Shown here one piece after another: positions 54,536 through 64,000 of a DNA stretch of 64,000 nt. The DNA comes from Rhizobium lentis. Its GTDB lineage: Bacteria; Pseudomonadota; Alphaproteobacteria; Rhizobiales; Rhizobiaceae. The DNA is taken from positions 3,559,001 to 3,623,000 of the forward strand of contig NZ_CP071454.1 in NCBI RefSeq assembly GCF_017352135.1, given 5' to 3'. The translations under genes were made by a program, and so were the position numbers. Position 1 is the first letter of the stretch, and each line of letters starts with the position of its first letter. A model generated the notes under the pieces. That model was given only the letters and a program-made list of their open reading frames with translations, did not search any database and was not told the origin of the DNA.

Positions 54536-55177
54536 ATGCGTTCAGGTGTGATTGCACAGAAGGTGGGAATGACCCGCGTCTACAACGACGCCGGCGAGCA
54601 TGTCCCGGTAACGGTACTGCGTATGGACGGCTGCCAGGTCGTTGCCACACGCACAGTCGAAAAGAATGGCTATACCGCAGTTCAGCTCGGTGCCGGCCAG
54701 GCGAAGGTGAAGAACACGTCGAAGGCGATGCGCGGCAATTTTGCCGTTGCCAACGTCGAGCCGAAGGCCAAGCTCGCAGAATTCCGCGTGTCGGAAGACA
54801 ATCTGCTCGAGATCGGCACGGAGCTCAAGGCAGGTCACTTTGCTGCCGGTCAGCTCGTCGACGTGACGGGTACGACGATCGGTAAGGGTTTTGCCGGCGC
54901 CATGAAGCGTCACGGTTTCGGCGGTCTGCGCGCGACGCACGGTGTGTCGGTTTCGCACCGCTCGCACGGTTCGACGGGCTCGCGCCAGGATCCGGGCAAG
55001 GTTTTCAAGAACAAGAAGATGGCTGGTCACATGGGCCAGACGCGCGTCACGACGCAGAACCTGGAAGTGGTTTCGACCGACGAAGATCGTGGTCTGATCC
55101 TGATCAAGGGTGCTGTTCCCGGTTCCAAGGGTGCCTGGATCATCGTGCGCGACGCCGTCAAGTCGGCCGCGAAGTAA
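54536..55177 (+). CDS. rplC: 50S ribosomal protein L3
   Basis: L3 is an early assembly protein whose long extension reaches the peptidyl transferase centre. The 213-residue protein has the characteristic [15 protein letters not shown] and [15 protein letters not shown] blocks (about 115-165). It is the second gene of the S10 operon, 13 bases before rplD. Confidence 0.98.
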   Translation: MRSGVIAQKVGMTRVYNDAGEHVPVTVLRMDGCQVVATRTVEKNGYTAVQLGAGQAKVKNTSKAMRGNFAVANVEPKAKLAEFRVSEDNLLEIGTELKAGHFAAGQLVDVTGTTIGKGFAGAMKRHGFGGLRATHGVSVSHRSHGSTGSRQDPGKVFKNKKMAGHMGQTRVTTQNLEVVSTDEDRGLILIKGAVPGSKGAWIIVRDAVKSAAK

Positions 55178-55190
55178 GGGAGCCAGATCA

Positions 55191-55811
55191 ATGGAATTGA
55201 ACGTCAAGACCCTCGAGGGAAAAGACGCCGGGAAGGTTTCCCTTTCGGACGAGATTTTCGGCCTCGAGCCCCGCGAAGACATTCTCGCCCGCGTCATCCG
55301 CTGGCAGCTTGCCAAGAAGCAGCAGGGCACGCACAAGGCAAAGGGCCGCGCTGAAGTTTCGCGCACCGGCGCTAAGATGTACAAGCAGAAGGGTACGGGC
55401 CGCGCCCGCCACCATTCGGCTCGCGCTCCGCAGTTCCGCGGCGGCGGCAAGGCCCACGGCCCGGTCGTCCGCAGCCACGAGCACGACCTTCCGAAGAAGG
55501 TTCGCGCGCTTGGCCTTCGCCACGCCCTTTCGGCCAAGATCAAGGCCGATGACGTCATCGTCATCGACAACCTGGTCGCCGCCGAAGCCAAGACCAAGGC
55601 TCTTGCGTCCGCATTCGAGACGCTCGGCCTTACCAACGCCCTCTTCATCGGCGGCGCAGAGCTTGACGGCAACTTCAAGCTCGCAGCTCAGAACATCCCG
55701 AACATCGATGTTCTGCCGATCCAGGGCATCAACGTTTACGACATCGTGCGCCGCGGCAAGCTCGTGCTTTCCAAGGCTGCGGTTGAAGCGCTAGAGGAGC
55801 GATTCAAGTGA
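55191..55811 (+). CDS. rplD: 50S ribosomal protein L4
   Basis: L4 lines the peptide exit tunnel and in some bacteria represses the S10 operon. The 206-residue protein starts at ATG 55191 ([10 protein letters not shown]), with AAGGGAG upstream; the frame is open to 55110 inside rplC but that is not used. The tunnel loop [20 protein letters not shown] (about 65) is intact. Its TGA overlaps the GTG of rplW. Confidence 0.97.
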   Translation: MELNVKTLEGKDAGKVSLSDEIFGLEPREDILARVIRWQLAKKQQGTHKAKGRAEVSRTGAKMYKQKGTGRARHHSARAPQFRGGGKAHGPVVRSHEHDLPKKVRALGLRHALSAKIKADDVIVIDNLVAAEAKTKALASAFETLGLTNALFIGGAELDGNFKLAAQNIPNIDVLPIQGINVYDIVRRGKLVLSKAAVEALEERFK

Positions 55812-56101
55812 CCGATCTCCGCCACTATGATGTGATCGTCTCCCCGGCGATCACCGAAAAGTCCACGCTGGTATCCGAGAACAACCAGGTTGTTTTCAAT
55901 GTCGCCAAGCAGGCGACGAAGCCGGAAATCAAGGCTGCGGTCGAAGCGCTGTTCGGCGTCAAGGTCACGGCCGTCAACACTCTGCTGCGCAAGGGCAAGA
56001 CCAAGCGGTTCCGCGGTTTTGTCGGCAAGCAGAAGGACGTGAAGAAGGCTGTCGTGACGCTGGCTGAAGGCCAGACGATCGACGTCTCCACCGGTCTCTG
56101 A
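55808..56101 (+). CDS. rplW: 50S ribosomal protein L23
   Basis: L23 lies at the tunnel exit and docks trigger factor and SRP. The 97-residue protein starts with GTG at 55808, overlapping the rplD stop by four bases (GTGA), so translation is coupled. The family block VRRGKTKR-like segment appears as [12 protein letters not shown]. Confidence 0.96.
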   Translation: MTDLRHYDVIVSPAITEKSTLVSENNQVVFNVAKQATKPEIKAAVEALFGVKVTAVNTLLRKGKTKRFRGFVGKQKDVKKAVVTLAEGQTIDVSTGL

Positions 56102-56112
56102 GGAATAAGAAA

Positions 56113-56949
56113 ATGGCATTGAAAACATTCAATCCGACGACCCCGAGCCAGCGTCAGCTGGTCATCGTGGACCGCTCCTCGCTCTACAAGGGCAAGCCGG
56201 TCAAGGCGCTGACGGAAGGTCTGACCAAGAGCGGCGGTCGTAACAACCTCGGCCGCATCACGGCCCGCTTCATCGGCGGCGGTCACAAGCGCAGCTACCG
56301 TCTGGTCGACTTCAAGCGTCGCAAGTTTGATGTCGAAGGCACGGTCGAACGTATCGAATACGATCCGAACCGGACGGCGTTCATCGCTCTGGTGAGCTAT
56401 GCCGATGGCGAACAGGCCTACATCATCGCTCCGCAGCGTCTTGCAGCCGGCGACAAGGTCATCGCTTCGGAAAAGGCTGTCGACGTGAAGCCCGGCAATA
56501 CCATGCCGCTGCAGTACATCCCGGTCGGCTCCATCATCCACAACGTGGAAATGAAGCCGGGCAAGGGCGGTCAGATAGCTCGCTCCGCCGGTTCCTACGC
56601 GCAGCTCGTCGGCCGTGACCAGGGCATGGCGATCCTTCGCCTGAACTCCGGTGAACAGCGCCTGGTCAGCGGCGTCTGCCTTGCTTCGATCGGCGCGGTG
56701 TCCAACCCTGACCACGCCAACATCAACGACGGCAAGGCCGGTCGAACCGTCTGGCGCGGTAAGCGTCCGCATAACCGCGGCGTTGTCATGAACCCGGTCG
56801 ACCATCCGCACGGCGGTGGTGAAGGCCGCACCTCCGGTGGTCGCCATCCGGTGACGCCGTGGGGCAAGCCGACCAAGGGCAAGCGCACCCGGTCGAACAA
56901 GTCGACCGACAAGATGATCATGCGCTCGCGTCATCAGCGTAAGAAGTAA
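56113..56949 (+). CDS. rplB: 50S ribosomal protein L2
   Basis: L2 is a highly conserved protein needed for subunit joining and peptidyl transferase function. The 278-residue protein has the C-terminal block [16 protein letters not shown], which includes the His reported as essential in E. coli (in PHGGGEG, about residue 230). It lies in standard order between rplW and rpsS. Confidence 0.98.
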   Translation: MALKTFNPTTPSQRQLVIVDRSSLYKGKPVKALTEGLTKSGGRNNLGRITARFIGGGHKRSYRLVDFKRRKFDVEGTVERIEYDPNRTAFIALVSYADGEQAYIIAPQRLAAGDKVIASEKAVDVKPGNTMPLQYIPVGSIIHNVEMKPGKGGQIARSAGSYAQLVGRDQGMAILRLNSGEQRLVSGVCLASIGAVSNPDHANINDGKAGRTVWRGKRPHNRGVVMNPVDHPHGGGEGRTSGGRHPVTPWGKPTKGKRTRSNKSTDKMIMRSRHQRKK

Positions 56950-56964
56950 GAGAGGAAGTCTCCA

Positions 56965-57243
56965 ATGGCTCGTTCAGTGTGGAAAGGTCCGTTCGTTGAC
57001 GGCTATCTTCTCAAGAAGGCTGAGAAGGTTCGTGAAGGCGGACGTGCAGAAGTAATCAAGATCTGGAGCCGTCGCTCCACGATCCTGCCGCAGTTCGTCG
57101 GTCTTACCTTCGGCGTCTACAACGGCAGCAAGCATATTCCGGTCAGCGTCAATGAAGACATGGTCGGCCACAAATTCGGTGAATTCTCTCCGACCCGCAC
57201 CTACTACGGTCACGGCGCGGACAAGAAGGCGAAGAGGAAGTAA
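56965..57243 (+). CDS. rpsS: 30S ribosomal protein S19
   Basis: S19 lies in the 30S head and touches the A-site tRNA region and bridge B1a. The 92-residue protein begins [16 protein letters not shown] and has the conserved [16 protein letters not shown] block. rplV starts two bases behind its stop. Confidence 0.98.
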   Translation: MARSVWKGPFVDGYLLKKAEKVREGGRAEVIKIWSRRSTILPQFVGLTFGVYNGSKHIPVSVNEDMVGHKFGEFSPTRTYYGHGADKKAKRK

Positions 57244-57245
57244 CA

Positions 57246-57635
57246 ATGGGCAAGGCAAAAGCCGAACGCCGGCTGAAGGACAACGAGGCGCAAGCAGTCG
57301 CCCGCACGCTCCGCGTCAGCCCCCAGAAGCTCAACCTGGTTGCTGCGGCCATCCGCGGCAAGAAGGTCGAGCGTGCACTCGCTGAGCTGGAGTTCTCCCG
57401 CAAGCGTATCGCGGGCGCCGTCAGGAAGACGCTCGAATCCGCAATCGCCAACGCCGAGAACAACCATGATCTCGACGTCGACGCGCTCGTCGTCGCCGAG
57501 GCCTATGTCGGCAAGTCGATTGTCATGAAGCGTTTCCACGCTCGTGGCCGCGGTCGCGCGTCGCGCATCGAAAAGCCCTTCGCGCACCTGACGATCGTCG
57601 TTCGTGAAGTGCAGGCAGCAGAGGAGGCCGCATAA
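57246..57635 (+). CDS. rplV: 50S ribosomal protein L22
   Basis: L22 has a long beta-hairpin that forms part of the exit tunnel, the site where erythromycin-resistance changes occur. The 129-residue protein has the hairpin segment [17 protein letters not shown] (about 98-114), without change that I can judge. Its stop overlaps the rpsC start by one base (TAATG). Confidence 0.97.
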   Translation: MGKAKAERRLKDNEAQAVARTLRVSPQKLNLVAAAIRGKKVERALAELEFSRKRIAGAVRKTLESAIANAENNHDLDVDALVVAEAYVGKSIVMKRFHARGRGRASRIEKPFAHLTIVVREVQAAEEAA

Positions 57636-58369
57636 TGGGTCAGAAAATCAATCCGATCGGTTTCCGTCTCGGCATCAACCGTACCTGGGATAGCCGCTGG
57701 TTCGCGGACAATGCCGAGTACGGCCAGCTGCTGCACGAAGACCTGAAGATGCGCAAGTTCGTCATGAGCGAACTGAAGCAGGCAGGCATTTCCAAGGTGG
57801 TCATCGAGCGTCCGCACAAGAAGTGCCGCGTCACGATCCACTCGGCTCGTCCGGGCCTGATCATCGGCCGCAAGGGCGCAGACATTGACAAGCTCCGCAA
57901 GAAGCTGTCGGACATGACAAATTCGGAAACGCACCTCAACATTGTCGAAGTGCGCAAGCCCGAAGTCGACGCCACGCTGGTCGCGCAGTCGATCGCCCAG
58001 CAGCTCGAGCGCCGTGTGGCTTTCCGTCGTGCGATGAAGCGCGCCGTTCAGTCCGCGATGCGTCTTGGCGCCGAAGGCATCAAGATCACCTGCGCTGGCC
58101 GTCTCGGCGGTGCTGAAATCGCTCGTACGGAGTGGTACCGCGAAGGTCGCGTTCCGCTGCACACGCTGCGCGCTGACATCGACTACGGCACGGCAGAAGC
58201 CGAAACCGCATTCGGTATCTGCGGCATCAAGGTCTGGATCTTCAAGGGTGAAATCCTTGAGCACGATCCGATGGCTTCCGAACGTCGCGCGCTGGAAGGC
58301 GACGCGCAGGGTCCGGCAAGCCGCGAACGCGACCGCGGCGATCGTCGCCGCGAACGCGACAACGCGTAA
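57635..58369 (+). CDS. rpsC: 30S ribosomal protein S3
   Basis: S3 lies at the mRNA entrance of the 30S subunit and has helicase-like function. The 244-residue protein has a KH domain with [17 protein letters not shown] (about 70-86) and a C-terminal domain with the [10 protein letters not shown] block. The tail is Arg/Asp/Glu-rich ([16 protein letters not shown]), longer and more charged than in E. coli. Confidence 0.97.
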   Translation: MGQKINPIGFRLGINRTWDSRWFADNAEYGQLLHEDLKMRKFVMSELKQAGISKVVIERPHKKCRVTIHSARPGLIIGRKGADIDKLRKKLSDMTNSETHLNIVEVRKPEVDATLVAQSIAQQLERRVAFRRAMKRAVQSAMRLGAEGIKITCAGRLGGAEIARTEWYREGRVPLHTLRADIDYGTAEAETAFGICGIKVWIFKGEILEHDPMASERRALEGDAQGPASRERDRGDRRRERDNA

Positions 58370-58407
58370 TTAGCGCTGGCGAAAGATAAGCTCGGAGAAG
58401 TAAGAAA

Positions 58408-58821
58408 ATGTTGCAGCCAAAGCGTACTAAGTACCGCAAGCAGTTCAAGGGCCGCATCAAGGGCGTGGCCAAGGGCGGTTCTGACCTGGCATTCGGCGAA
58501 TTCGGCCTGAAGGCTCAGGAGCCCAACCGCGTCAATGCACGCGAGATCGAGGCAGCTCGCCGCGCGATCACGCGTTACATGAAGCGCGCCGGCCGTGTAT
58601 GGATCCGCGTGTTCCCGGACGTTCCGGTAACCGCAAAGCCGACCGAAGTCCGCATGGGTAAAGGTAAGGGCTCCGTTGAGTACTGGGCATGCAAGGTCAA
58701 GCCCGGTCGTATGATGTTCGAGATCGACGGCGTCAGCGAAGAGATCGCCCGCGAGGCGCTTCGCCTCGGCTCTGCCAAGCTCTCGGTCAAGACGCGCTTC
58801 GTTCAGCGCATTGCAGAGTAA
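58408..58821 (+). CDS. rplP: 50S ribosomal protein L16
   Basis: L16 contacts the A-site tRNA elbow in the large subunit. The 137-residue protein begins [19 protein letters not shown] and has the [13 protein letters not shown] block. The conserved Arg in RVFPDVPVT near residue 80 is where some bacteria hydroxylate L16; modification is not predictable. rpmC follows after 12 bases. Confidence 0.98.
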   Translation: MLQPKRTKYRKQFKGRIKGVAKGGSDLAFGEFGLKAQEPNRVNAREIEAARRAITRYMKRAGRVWIRVFPDVPVTAKPTEVRMGKGKGSVEYWACKVKPGRMMFEIDGVSEEIAREALRLGSAKLSVKTRFVQRIAE

Positions 58822-58833
58822 GGGATTGAGCTC

Positions 58834-59034
58834 ATGAAAGCCTCAGATGTTCGCGCGTTGACCGCCGACCAACTCAAGGACGAGCTTGCCAAGCTGAAGA
58901 AGGAGCAGTTCAACCTGCGCTTCCAGAAGGCGACCGGCCAGCTCGAAAAGTCCTCGCGCATCAATGAAGTCCGCAAGGACATTGCCCGCGTGAAAACCAT
59001 TGCCCGCCAGAAGGCGGCAGAAGTTAAGGCCTAA
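58834..59034 (+). CDS. rpmC: 50S ribosomal protein L29
   Basis: This 66-residue two-helix protein beside the tunnel exit, near L23, shows the block [17 protein letters not shown], typical of the family. It lies 12 bases behind rplP and 12 bases before rpsQ, in standard order. Confidence 0.97.
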   Translation: MKASDVRALTADQLKDELAKLKKEQFNLRFQKATGQLEKSSRINEVRKDIARVKTIARQKAAEVKA

Positions 59035-59046
59035 AGGAAGAAAAAT

Positions 59047-59286
59047 ATGCCGAAGCGCATCCTGCAGGGCGTCGTCGTTGGCGACAAGAACGAGAAGACG
59101 GTAGTGGTTCGTGTCGAGCGTCGTTTCGCTCACCCGCTGCTCCAGAAGACCGTTCGTCGTTCCAAGAAGTACAAGGCCCACGACGAAAACAACCAGTACA
59201 AGATCGGCGATACCGTATCCATCGAGGAATGCGCGCCGATCTCGAAGGACAAGCGTTGGACGGTCATCGCCGCCCAGGGCAAGTAA
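59047..59286 (+). CDS. rpsQ: 30S ribosomal protein S17
   Basis: S17 is a primary 16S rRNA binding protein with an OB fold. The 79-residue protein begins [21 protein letters not shown], and [14 protein letters not shown] is the conserved loop. It is the last gene before an unusual 260-base gap, at which the S10 operon may end and the spc operon begin. Confidence 0.97.
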   Translation: MPKRILQGVVVGDKNEKTVVVRVERRFAHPLLQKTVRRSKKYKAHDENNQYKIGDTVSIEECAPISKDKRWTVIAAQGK

Positions 59287-59341
59287 CAGAATTTTGTGCG
59301 AGGCCTTGCGTCTCGCCGAAATATCTGTATGAAGCAGCGTC

Positions 59342-59370
59342 AGAACGCTCGAATGCCGGGCGTTCTTTTG
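59342..59370 (+). terminator. Terminator-like hairpin between rpsQ and rplN
   Basis: AGAACGC (59342-59348) pairs with GCGTTCT (59360-59366), followed by TTTGCTTTG. It lies 55 bases past the rpsQ stop and marks the S10/spc operon junction. The remaining 175 bases before rplN probably hold the spc promoter; none is clear by eye. Confidence 0.65.
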
Positions 59371-59546
59371 CTTTGAGCGCACGGAAGGTCCCGTTCGGGA
59401 AACCACCCTGGCACGATCGATCCCGCGCTATTCAGCTATTGCCGCGTCTGTGCCTGCCGTCTGGCAGGTCGGCCGGCGGAAAATTTTCATAAGCCGGAGT
59501 AGGGGGCTAGCCCAACCATTCCGGTAAACCAAGAAGGCGACCTGAT

Positions 59547-59915
59547 ATGATTCAGATGCAAACAAACCTCGACGTGGCGGATAATTCCGGCGCACGTCGT
59601 GTCATGTGCATCAAGGTGCTGGGCGGCTCGAAGCGCAAGTATGCCTCGATCGGCGACGTCATCGTCGTTTCGATCAAGGAAGCGATCCCGCGCGGCCGCG
59701 TGAAGAAGGGTGACGTGATGAAGGCGGTTGTCGTTCGCACCGCCAAGGACATCCGTCGTCCGGATGGCTCGGTCATCCGCTTCGACACCAACGCAGCAGT
59801 CCTCATCGACAACAAGAAAGAGCCGATCGGCACCCGTATCTTCGGACCGGTTCCGCGCGAACTTCGCGCCAAGAACCACATGAAGATCATCTCGCTGGCT
59901 CCCGAAGTATTGTAA
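59547..59915 (+). CDS. rplN: 50S ribosomal protein L14
   Basis: L14 forms an intersubunit bridge and is the target of the silencing factor RsfS. The 122-residue protein begins [17 protein letters not shown] and has the [15 protein letters not shown] block. It is the first gene of the spc operon, with rplX 11 bases behind. Confidence 0.98.
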   Translation: MIQMQTNLDVADNSGARRVMCIKVLGGSKRKYASIGDVIVVSIKEAIPRGRVKKGDVMKAVVVRTAKDIRRPDGSVIRFDTNAAVLIDNKKEPIGTRIFGPVPRELRAKNHMKIISLAPEVL

Positions 59916-59926
59916 GGAGCGAAGCG

Positions 59927-60235
59927 ATGCAGAAGATTCGTAAAGGCGACAAGGTCGTCATGCTCGCTGGCAAGGACAAGGGCCGTACCGGCGAAGTTGT
60001 TCAGGTCATGCCGAAGGAAGATCGTGCCGTCGTCCGTGGCGTCAACGTCGTGAAGCGCCACCAGCGCCAGACGCAGACCCAGGAAGCCGGCATCATCAAC
60101 AAGGAAGCCCCGGTTCACCTGTCCAACATTGCAATCGTCGACAAGGACGGCAAGCCGACCCGCGTCGGTTTCAAGGTCGTTGACGGCAAGAAGGTCCGTG
60201 TGGCCAAGCGTTCTGGAGAAGTGATCGATGGCTGA
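59927..60235 (+). CDS. rplX: 50S ribosomal protein L24
   Basis: L24 starts 50S assembly by binding the 5' end of 23S rRNA. The 102-residue protein has the N-terminal KOW segment ([20 protein letters not shown]). Its last eight bases overlap the start of rplE, so translation of the two is linked. Confidence 0.97.
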   Translation: MQKIRKGDKVVMLAGKDKGRTGEVVQVMPKEDRAVVRGVNVVKRHQRQTQTQEAGIINKEAPVHLSNIAIVDKDGKPTRVGFKVVDGKKVRVAKRSGEVIDG

Positions 60236-60785
60236 GGCAAAATACGAGCCGCGGCTCAAGAAGGAATATGTCGAGCGCATCCGCAAGGCGATGCAGGAGA
60301 AGTTCTCCTACGCCAACGAAATGATGATCCCGAAGCTCGACAAGATCGTGATCAACATGGGCGTCGGTGAAGCGACCGCTGACTCGAAGAAACCGACGGT
60401 TGCTGCCGCCGACCTCGCAGCGATCGCCGGTCAGAAACCGGTCATCACCCGCGCACGCAACTCTATCGCAGGCTTCAAGGTCCGCGAAAACATGCCGATC
60501 GGCGCAAAGGTTACCCTGCGCGGCGCCCGCATGTACGAGTTCCTGGATCGTCTGGTCAACATCGCGCTCCCGCGCGTTCGCGACTTCCGCGGCCTGAACC
60601 CGAAGAGCTTTGACGGCCGTGGCAACTTCGCCATGGGCATCAAGGAGCACATTGTGTTCCCTGAAATCAACTACGACAAGGTTGATCAGATGTGGGGCAT
60701 GGACATCATCGTTTGCACGACGGCGACGACCGACGACGAAGCCAGGACTCTCCTGAAAGAGTTCAGCTTCCCGTTCCGTCAATAA
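60228..60785 (+). CDS. rplE: 50S ribosomal protein L5
   Basis: L5 binds 5S rRNA and contacts P-site tRNA and the 30S head. The 185-residue protein begins [18 protein letters not shown] and has the [20 protein letters not shown] block. The start lies inside the rplX coding end (eight-base overlap). Confidence 0.97.
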   Translation: MAEAKYEPRLKKEYVERIRKAMQEKFSYANEMMIPKLDKIVINMGVGEATADSKKPTVAAADLAAIAGQKPVITRARNSIAGFKVRENMPIGAKVTLRGARMYEFLDRLVNIALPRVRDFRGLNPKSFDGRGNFAMGIKEHIVFPEINYDKVDQMWGMDIIVCTTATTDDEARTLLKEFSFPFRQ

Positions 60786-60817
60786 CCGTAACGACGAGCG
60801 TAGAAAAGGAACCTGAC

Positions 60818-61123
60818 ATGGCGAAGACAAGCGCAGTTGAAAAGAACAAGCGCCGCCGTACTACGGTCGCCAACCAGGCCGCGAAGCGGGCTGCGTTGAA
60901 GGCGATCATCATGAACCAGGCTCTTCCGATCGAAGAGCGGTTCAAGGCCTCGATCAAGCTGGCATCCCTGCCGCGCGATGGATCGAAGACCCGTATTCGC
61001 AACCGTTGTGAAGTATCGGGCCGTCCGCGCGCATACTACCGCAAACTGCGCATGTCGCGTATTGCGCTGCGTGAACTCGGCAATCTCGGCAAGGTGCCGG
61101 GCATCGTCAAGTCCAGCTGGTAA
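60818..61123 (+). CDS. rpsN: 30S ribosomal protein S14
   Basis: S14 lies in the 30S head. The 101-residue protein is of the long, zinc-free type, without CxxC pairs; the C-terminal signature [18 protein letters not shown] is present. I start it at ATG 60818 ([14 protein letters not shown]), with AAAAGGAA upstream; the open frame extends into rplE but is not used. Confidence 0.97.
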   Translation: MAKTSAVEKNKRRRTTVANQAAKRAALKAIIMNQALPIEERFKASIKLASLPRDGSKTRIRNRCEVSGRPRAYYRKLRMSRIALRELGNLGKVPGIVKSSW

Positions 61124-61135
61124 GGAGCAGGTTAG

Positions 61136-61534
61136 ATGACAATGACTGATCCGTTGGGCGATATGCTCACCCGCATCCGCAACGGCGCTTCCCGCCGCAA
61201 GTCGTCGGTTTCGACGCCTGCGTCCAAGCTCCGTGCGCGTGTTCTCGATGTCCTGCAGTCCGAAGGCTACATCCGTGGCTATTCCGTTGTCGATTTCGGC
61301 AATGGCAAGTCGGAGCTCAACATCGAGCTGAAATATTATGAAGGCGCATCGGTGATCCGCGAGATCGGCCGTGTGTCCAAGCCGGGCCGCCGGGTTTATG
61401 TCTCGGTCAAGTCCATTCCGCAGGTCGCGAACGGCCTCGGCATCACGATCCTTTCGACTCCGAAGGGCGTGATGGCCGATCACCAGGCTCGCGAACAGAA
61501 CGTTGGTGGCGAGGTTCTTTGCTCGGTCTTCTAA
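61136..61534 (+). CDS. rpsH: 30S ribosomal protein S8
   Basis: S8 binds helix 21 of 16S rRNA and in E. coli represses the spc operon by binding the rplE start region. The 132-residue protein begins [17 protein letters not shown] and has the [21 protein letters not shown]-terminus. ATG 61136 is favoured over 61142 by AAGGAG at 61122-61127. Confidence 0.97.
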   Translation: MTMTDPLGDMLTRIRNGASRRKSSVSTPASKLRARVLDVLQSEGYIRGYSVVDFGNGKSELNIELKYYEGASVIREIGRVSKPGRRVYVSVKSIPQVANGLGITILSTPKGVMADHQAREQNVGGEVLCSVF

Positions 61535-61576
61535 GATCGGGCAGGGATCTCCATAGCGAACAGACAGGATTGAAAC

Positions 61577-62110
<534 letters not shown>

Positions 62111-62122
62111 GGATCACGCGAA

Positions 62123-62485
62123 ATGGCTAGCAGGAAAGAAGCACTTGCACGTCGTGCCAACCGCGTGCGCCGTCATATCAAGTCGGTGGCCAACGGCCGT
62201 CCGCGCCTGTCGGTTCATCGCTCCTCGAAGAACATCTATGCCCAGATCATCGACGATGTGGCTGGCAAGACGCTTGCGTCTGCCTCCACCCTCGACAAGG
62301 ATCTGCGCGGTTCTCTGAAGACCGGTGCCGATACCGCAGCAGCCGCTGCTGTAGGCAAGCTCGTCGCCGAGCGCGCCTCCAAGGCCGGTGTTACGGACGT
62401 CGTGTTCGACCGTGGCGCCTTCATCTATCACGGCCGCATCAAGGCTCTTGCCGAAGCGGCCCGCGAAGGCGGTCTCACCTTCTGA
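62123..62485 (+). CDS. rplR: 50S ribosomal protein L18
   Basis: L18 binds 5S rRNA in the central protuberance. The 120-residue protein has the basic N-terminus [15 protein letters not shown] and the conserved [20 protein letters not shown] end. A terminator-like hairpin follows seven bases behind the stop. Confidence 0.97.
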   Translation: MASRKEALARRANRVRRHIKSVANGRPRLSVHRSSKNIYAQIIDDVAGKTLASASTLDKDLRGSLKTGADTAAAAAVGKLVAERASKAGVTDVVFDRGAFIYHGRIKALAEAAREGGLTF

Positions 62486-62491
62486 TCAGCT

Positions 62492-62524
62492 TCCGGCCGG
62501 ACGCATCTGCGCCGGCCGGATTTT
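62492..62524 (+). terminator. Terminator-like hairpin between rplR and rpsE
   Basis: TCCGGCCGG (62492-62500) pairs perfectly with CCGGCCGGA (62512-62520), with extra CGC/GCG pairs inside, followed by TTTT. It lies inside the spc operon, so it must be a partial terminator, an mRNA processing site, or the end of a first transcript. Confidence 0.65.
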
Positions 62525-62618
62525 CGCCGGACCGCGGGTACTTCCCTGGAGAAGGGGAGGCTTAGGCGGTCCACATTCGTTTGCCGATTGCACCCGGAAA
62601 AGAAAAAGGAAGAGGACA

Positions 62619-63188
62619 ATGGCACAGGAAAGAAGGCCGCAGCGGGAAGACCGCCAGAGCCGTGAAGAGCGCGATAGCGAATTCGTCGACAAGCTTGTCG
62701 CGATCAACCGCGTCGCCAAGGTTGTCAAGGGCGGCCGTCGTTTCGGTTTCGCAGCACTCGTCGTCGTCGGCGACCAGAAGGGCCGCGTCGGCTTCGGCCA
62801 TGGCAAAGCACGCGAAGTGCCGGAAGCCATCCGCAAGGCAACCGAAGCCGCCAAGCGCGAGCTGATCTTCGTACCGCTGCGTGACGGCCGTACGCTGCAT
62901 CACGACGTTCATGGCCGCCACGGCGCCGGCAAGGTTCTGCTGCGCTCGGCGAAGGTCGGTACTGGCATCATCGCCGGCGGCCCGATGCGCGCCGTATTCG
63001 AAACGCTCGGCATGCACGACGTCGTCGCCAAGTCGACCGGTTCGTCGAACCCCTACAACATGGTTCGCGCCACCTTCGACGCTCTGAAGCACCAGGTTCA
63101 CCCGAAGGACATCGCAGCTCAGCGCGGCATCAAGTATGCAACGCTGCAGGCTCGTCGTAGCGCCTCCGGCAACGCCTCTGAAGAATAA
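62619..63188 (+). CDS. rpsE: 30S ribosomal protein S5
   Basis: S5 is needed for decoding accuracy and mRNA entry, and is the place of spectinomycin-resistance changes. The 189-residue protein starts at ATG 62619 ([13 protein letters not shown]), with AAAGGAAGAGG upstream. The [20 protein letters not shown] block (about 39-58) is present. rpmD follows after 13 bases. Confidence 0.96.
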   Translation: MAQERRPQREDRQSREERDSEFVDKLVAINRVAKVVKGGRRFGFAALVVVGDQKGRVGFGHGKAREVPEAIRKATEAAKRELIFVPLRDGRTLHHDVHGRHGAGKVLLRSAKVGTGIIAGGPMRAVFETLGMHDVVAKSTGSSNPYNMVRATFDALKHQVHPKDIAAQRGIKYATLQARRSASGNASEE

Positions 63189-63201
63189 GAGGAGCTGACC
63201 A

Positions 63202-63411
63202 ATGGCCAAGGCTACCAAGAAGGCTGAAGCGAAGACTGTCACGATCGAACAGATCGGCAGCCCGATTCGCCGTCCGGACGTCCAGCAGCGCACGCTGATC
63301 GGTCTCGGACTGAACAAGATGCACCGTCGCCGCACGCTGGAGGATACCCCTTCCGTTCGTGGCATGATCCGTGCTGTCCAGCATCTCGTTCGCATTGTCG
63401 ACGAGAAGTGA
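63202..63411 (+). CDS. rpmD: 50S ribosomal protein L30
   Basis: This 69-residue small protein of the large subunit has the core [20 protein letters not shown] and [19 protein letters not shown], typical of bacterial L30, with a short Lys/Ala-rich N-terminal extension. It lies between rpsE and rplO in standard order. Confidence 0.96.
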   Translation: MAKATKKAEAKTVTIEQIGSPIRRPDVQQRTLIGLGLNKMHRRRTLEDTPSVRGMIRAVQHLVRIVDEK

Positions 63412-63427
63412 GACGGAGGAAACGCTC

Positions 63428-63904
63428 ATGAAACTCAATGAAATTAAGGACAACGAAGGCTCGACCCACAGCCGCAAGCGCCTCGGCCGCGGTATCGGTT
63501 CGGGCTCCGGCAAGACCGGTGGTCGCGGTGTGAAGGGTCAGAAGTCCCGTTCCGGCGTCGCCATCAACGGCTTCGAAGGCGGCCAGATGCCGATCTATCG
63601 TCGCCTGCCGAAGCGCGGCTTCAACAACATCTTCGCTTCCGACTTCGTCGTCGTGTCGCTTGCCCGCATCCAGGCTGCGATCGACGCCGGCAAGCTCGAT
63701 GCCAAGGCGACCGTTGACGCCGCTGCCCTCAAGGCCGCCGGCGTCATCCGCCGCGCCAAGGACGGCGTTCGCGTTCTCGCCGATGGCGAGCTCAAGGCCA
63801 AGATTACCATCGTCGTTGCCGGCGCTTCCAAGCCGGCCGTCGAGAAGATCGAAAAGGCAGGCGGCACCGTGACCCTGCTTTCGGCTCCGGCTGCAGCCGA
63901 ATAA
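63428..63904 (+). CDS. rplO: 50S ribosomal protein L15
   Basis: L15 is a late assembly protein of the large subunit. The 158-residue protein starts at ATG 63428 ([18 protein letters not shown]), with GGAGGAAAC upstream. The Gly-rich N-terminal extension [20 protein letters not shown] is intact. It is the last complete gene in the window, and secY is expected next. Confidence 0.97.
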   Translation: MKLNEIKDNEGSTHSRKRLGRGIGSGSGKTGGRGVKGQKSRSGVAINGFEGGQMPIYRRLPKRGFNNIFASDFVVVSLARIQAAIDAGKLDAKATVDAAALKAAGVIRRAKDGVRVLADGELKAKITIVVAGASKPAVEKIEKAGGTVTLLSAPAAAE

Positions 63905-63918
63905 TATCTGATGATATG

Positions 63919-63949
63919 TCGCCCGGGGTGCTTCACACCGGGCGATTTT
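63919..63949 (+). terminator. Terminator-like hairpin after rplO
   Basis: TCGCCCGGGGTG (63919-63930) pairs with CACACCGGGCGA (63934-63945) with one mismatch and a CTT loop, followed by TTTTGC. It lies where secY would usually be read through. Confidence 0.7.
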
Positions 63950-64000
63950 GCTCCCATATGTGGGCCTCACAAAAACTTGGCTGGCGCGCCCGCGTCATGC

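Overview
The window is a stretch of chromosome from an alphaproteobacterium of the Rhizobium etli / R. leguminosarum type. The divK-pleD cell-cycle pair, the pyrB-pyrC'-plsY-dprA-topA-rnr order, small rhizobial families (DUF3572, DUF983), CTTGAC-type promoters and a typical rhizobial intergenic palindrome all point that way. The species is inferred from protein wording and gene order, not from a database search. I see no insertion sequence, prophage, CRISPR array or rRNA operon.

Layout. 1-2.2 kb: 5' part of a DNA polymerase IV gene (cut by the window edge), a GNAT acetyltransferase, a HAD-like phosphatase and a DUF3572 gene. 2.3-4.1 kb: divK and pleD, a response regulator and a diguanylate cyclase. 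4.1-4.8 kb: an A+T-rich gap with a doubtful 53-residue ORF and terminator-like hairpins. 4.8-16.4 kb, all on the minus strand: pyrB, a degenerate dihydroorotase, plsY, dprA, topA, rnr, DUF983, an MFS transporter and rpmG. 16.5-29.9 kb: aidB, rne (minus), amiC and mrcA (peptidoglycan), prfB with a programmed +1 frameshift, then a minus-strand set nadK - secreted protein - alpha/beta hydrolase. 30-36.3 kb: four tRNA genes (Thr, Tyr, Gly, Trp), several small envelope proteins, a tandem Inh-type protease inhibitor, rlmB, the first tuf gene and a sugar-nucleotide-type dehydrogenase. 36.5-48.7 kb: secE-nusG-rplKAJL-rpoBC. 48.8-49.1 kb: a small unknown gene. 49.6-63.9 kb: the str operon (rpsL, rpsG, fusA, tuf2) running into the S10 and spc ribosomal protein operons, ending at rplO just before where secY is expected.

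How it fits together. More than half of the window is the core transcription and translation machinery: RNA polymerase, NusG, two EF-Tu copies, EF-G, RF2, 27 ribosomal proteins, tRNAs, an rRNA methyltransferase and the mRNA decay enzymes RNase E and RNase R. The remainder covers pyrimidine synthesis, phospholipid synthesis, topology, cell wall synthesis and cell-cycle control.

I found no clearly new multi-gene system. The observations most worth following are: the dihydroorotase homologue that has lost nearly all metal ligands; the prfB frameshift site together with an SPY instead of SPF codon-recognition tripeptide; the tandem Inh-domain protein; a cluster of very small membrane or secreted proteins around 30-35 kb; strong hairpins placed between ribosomal protein genes and between rplL and rpoB; and the almost identical tuf pair.
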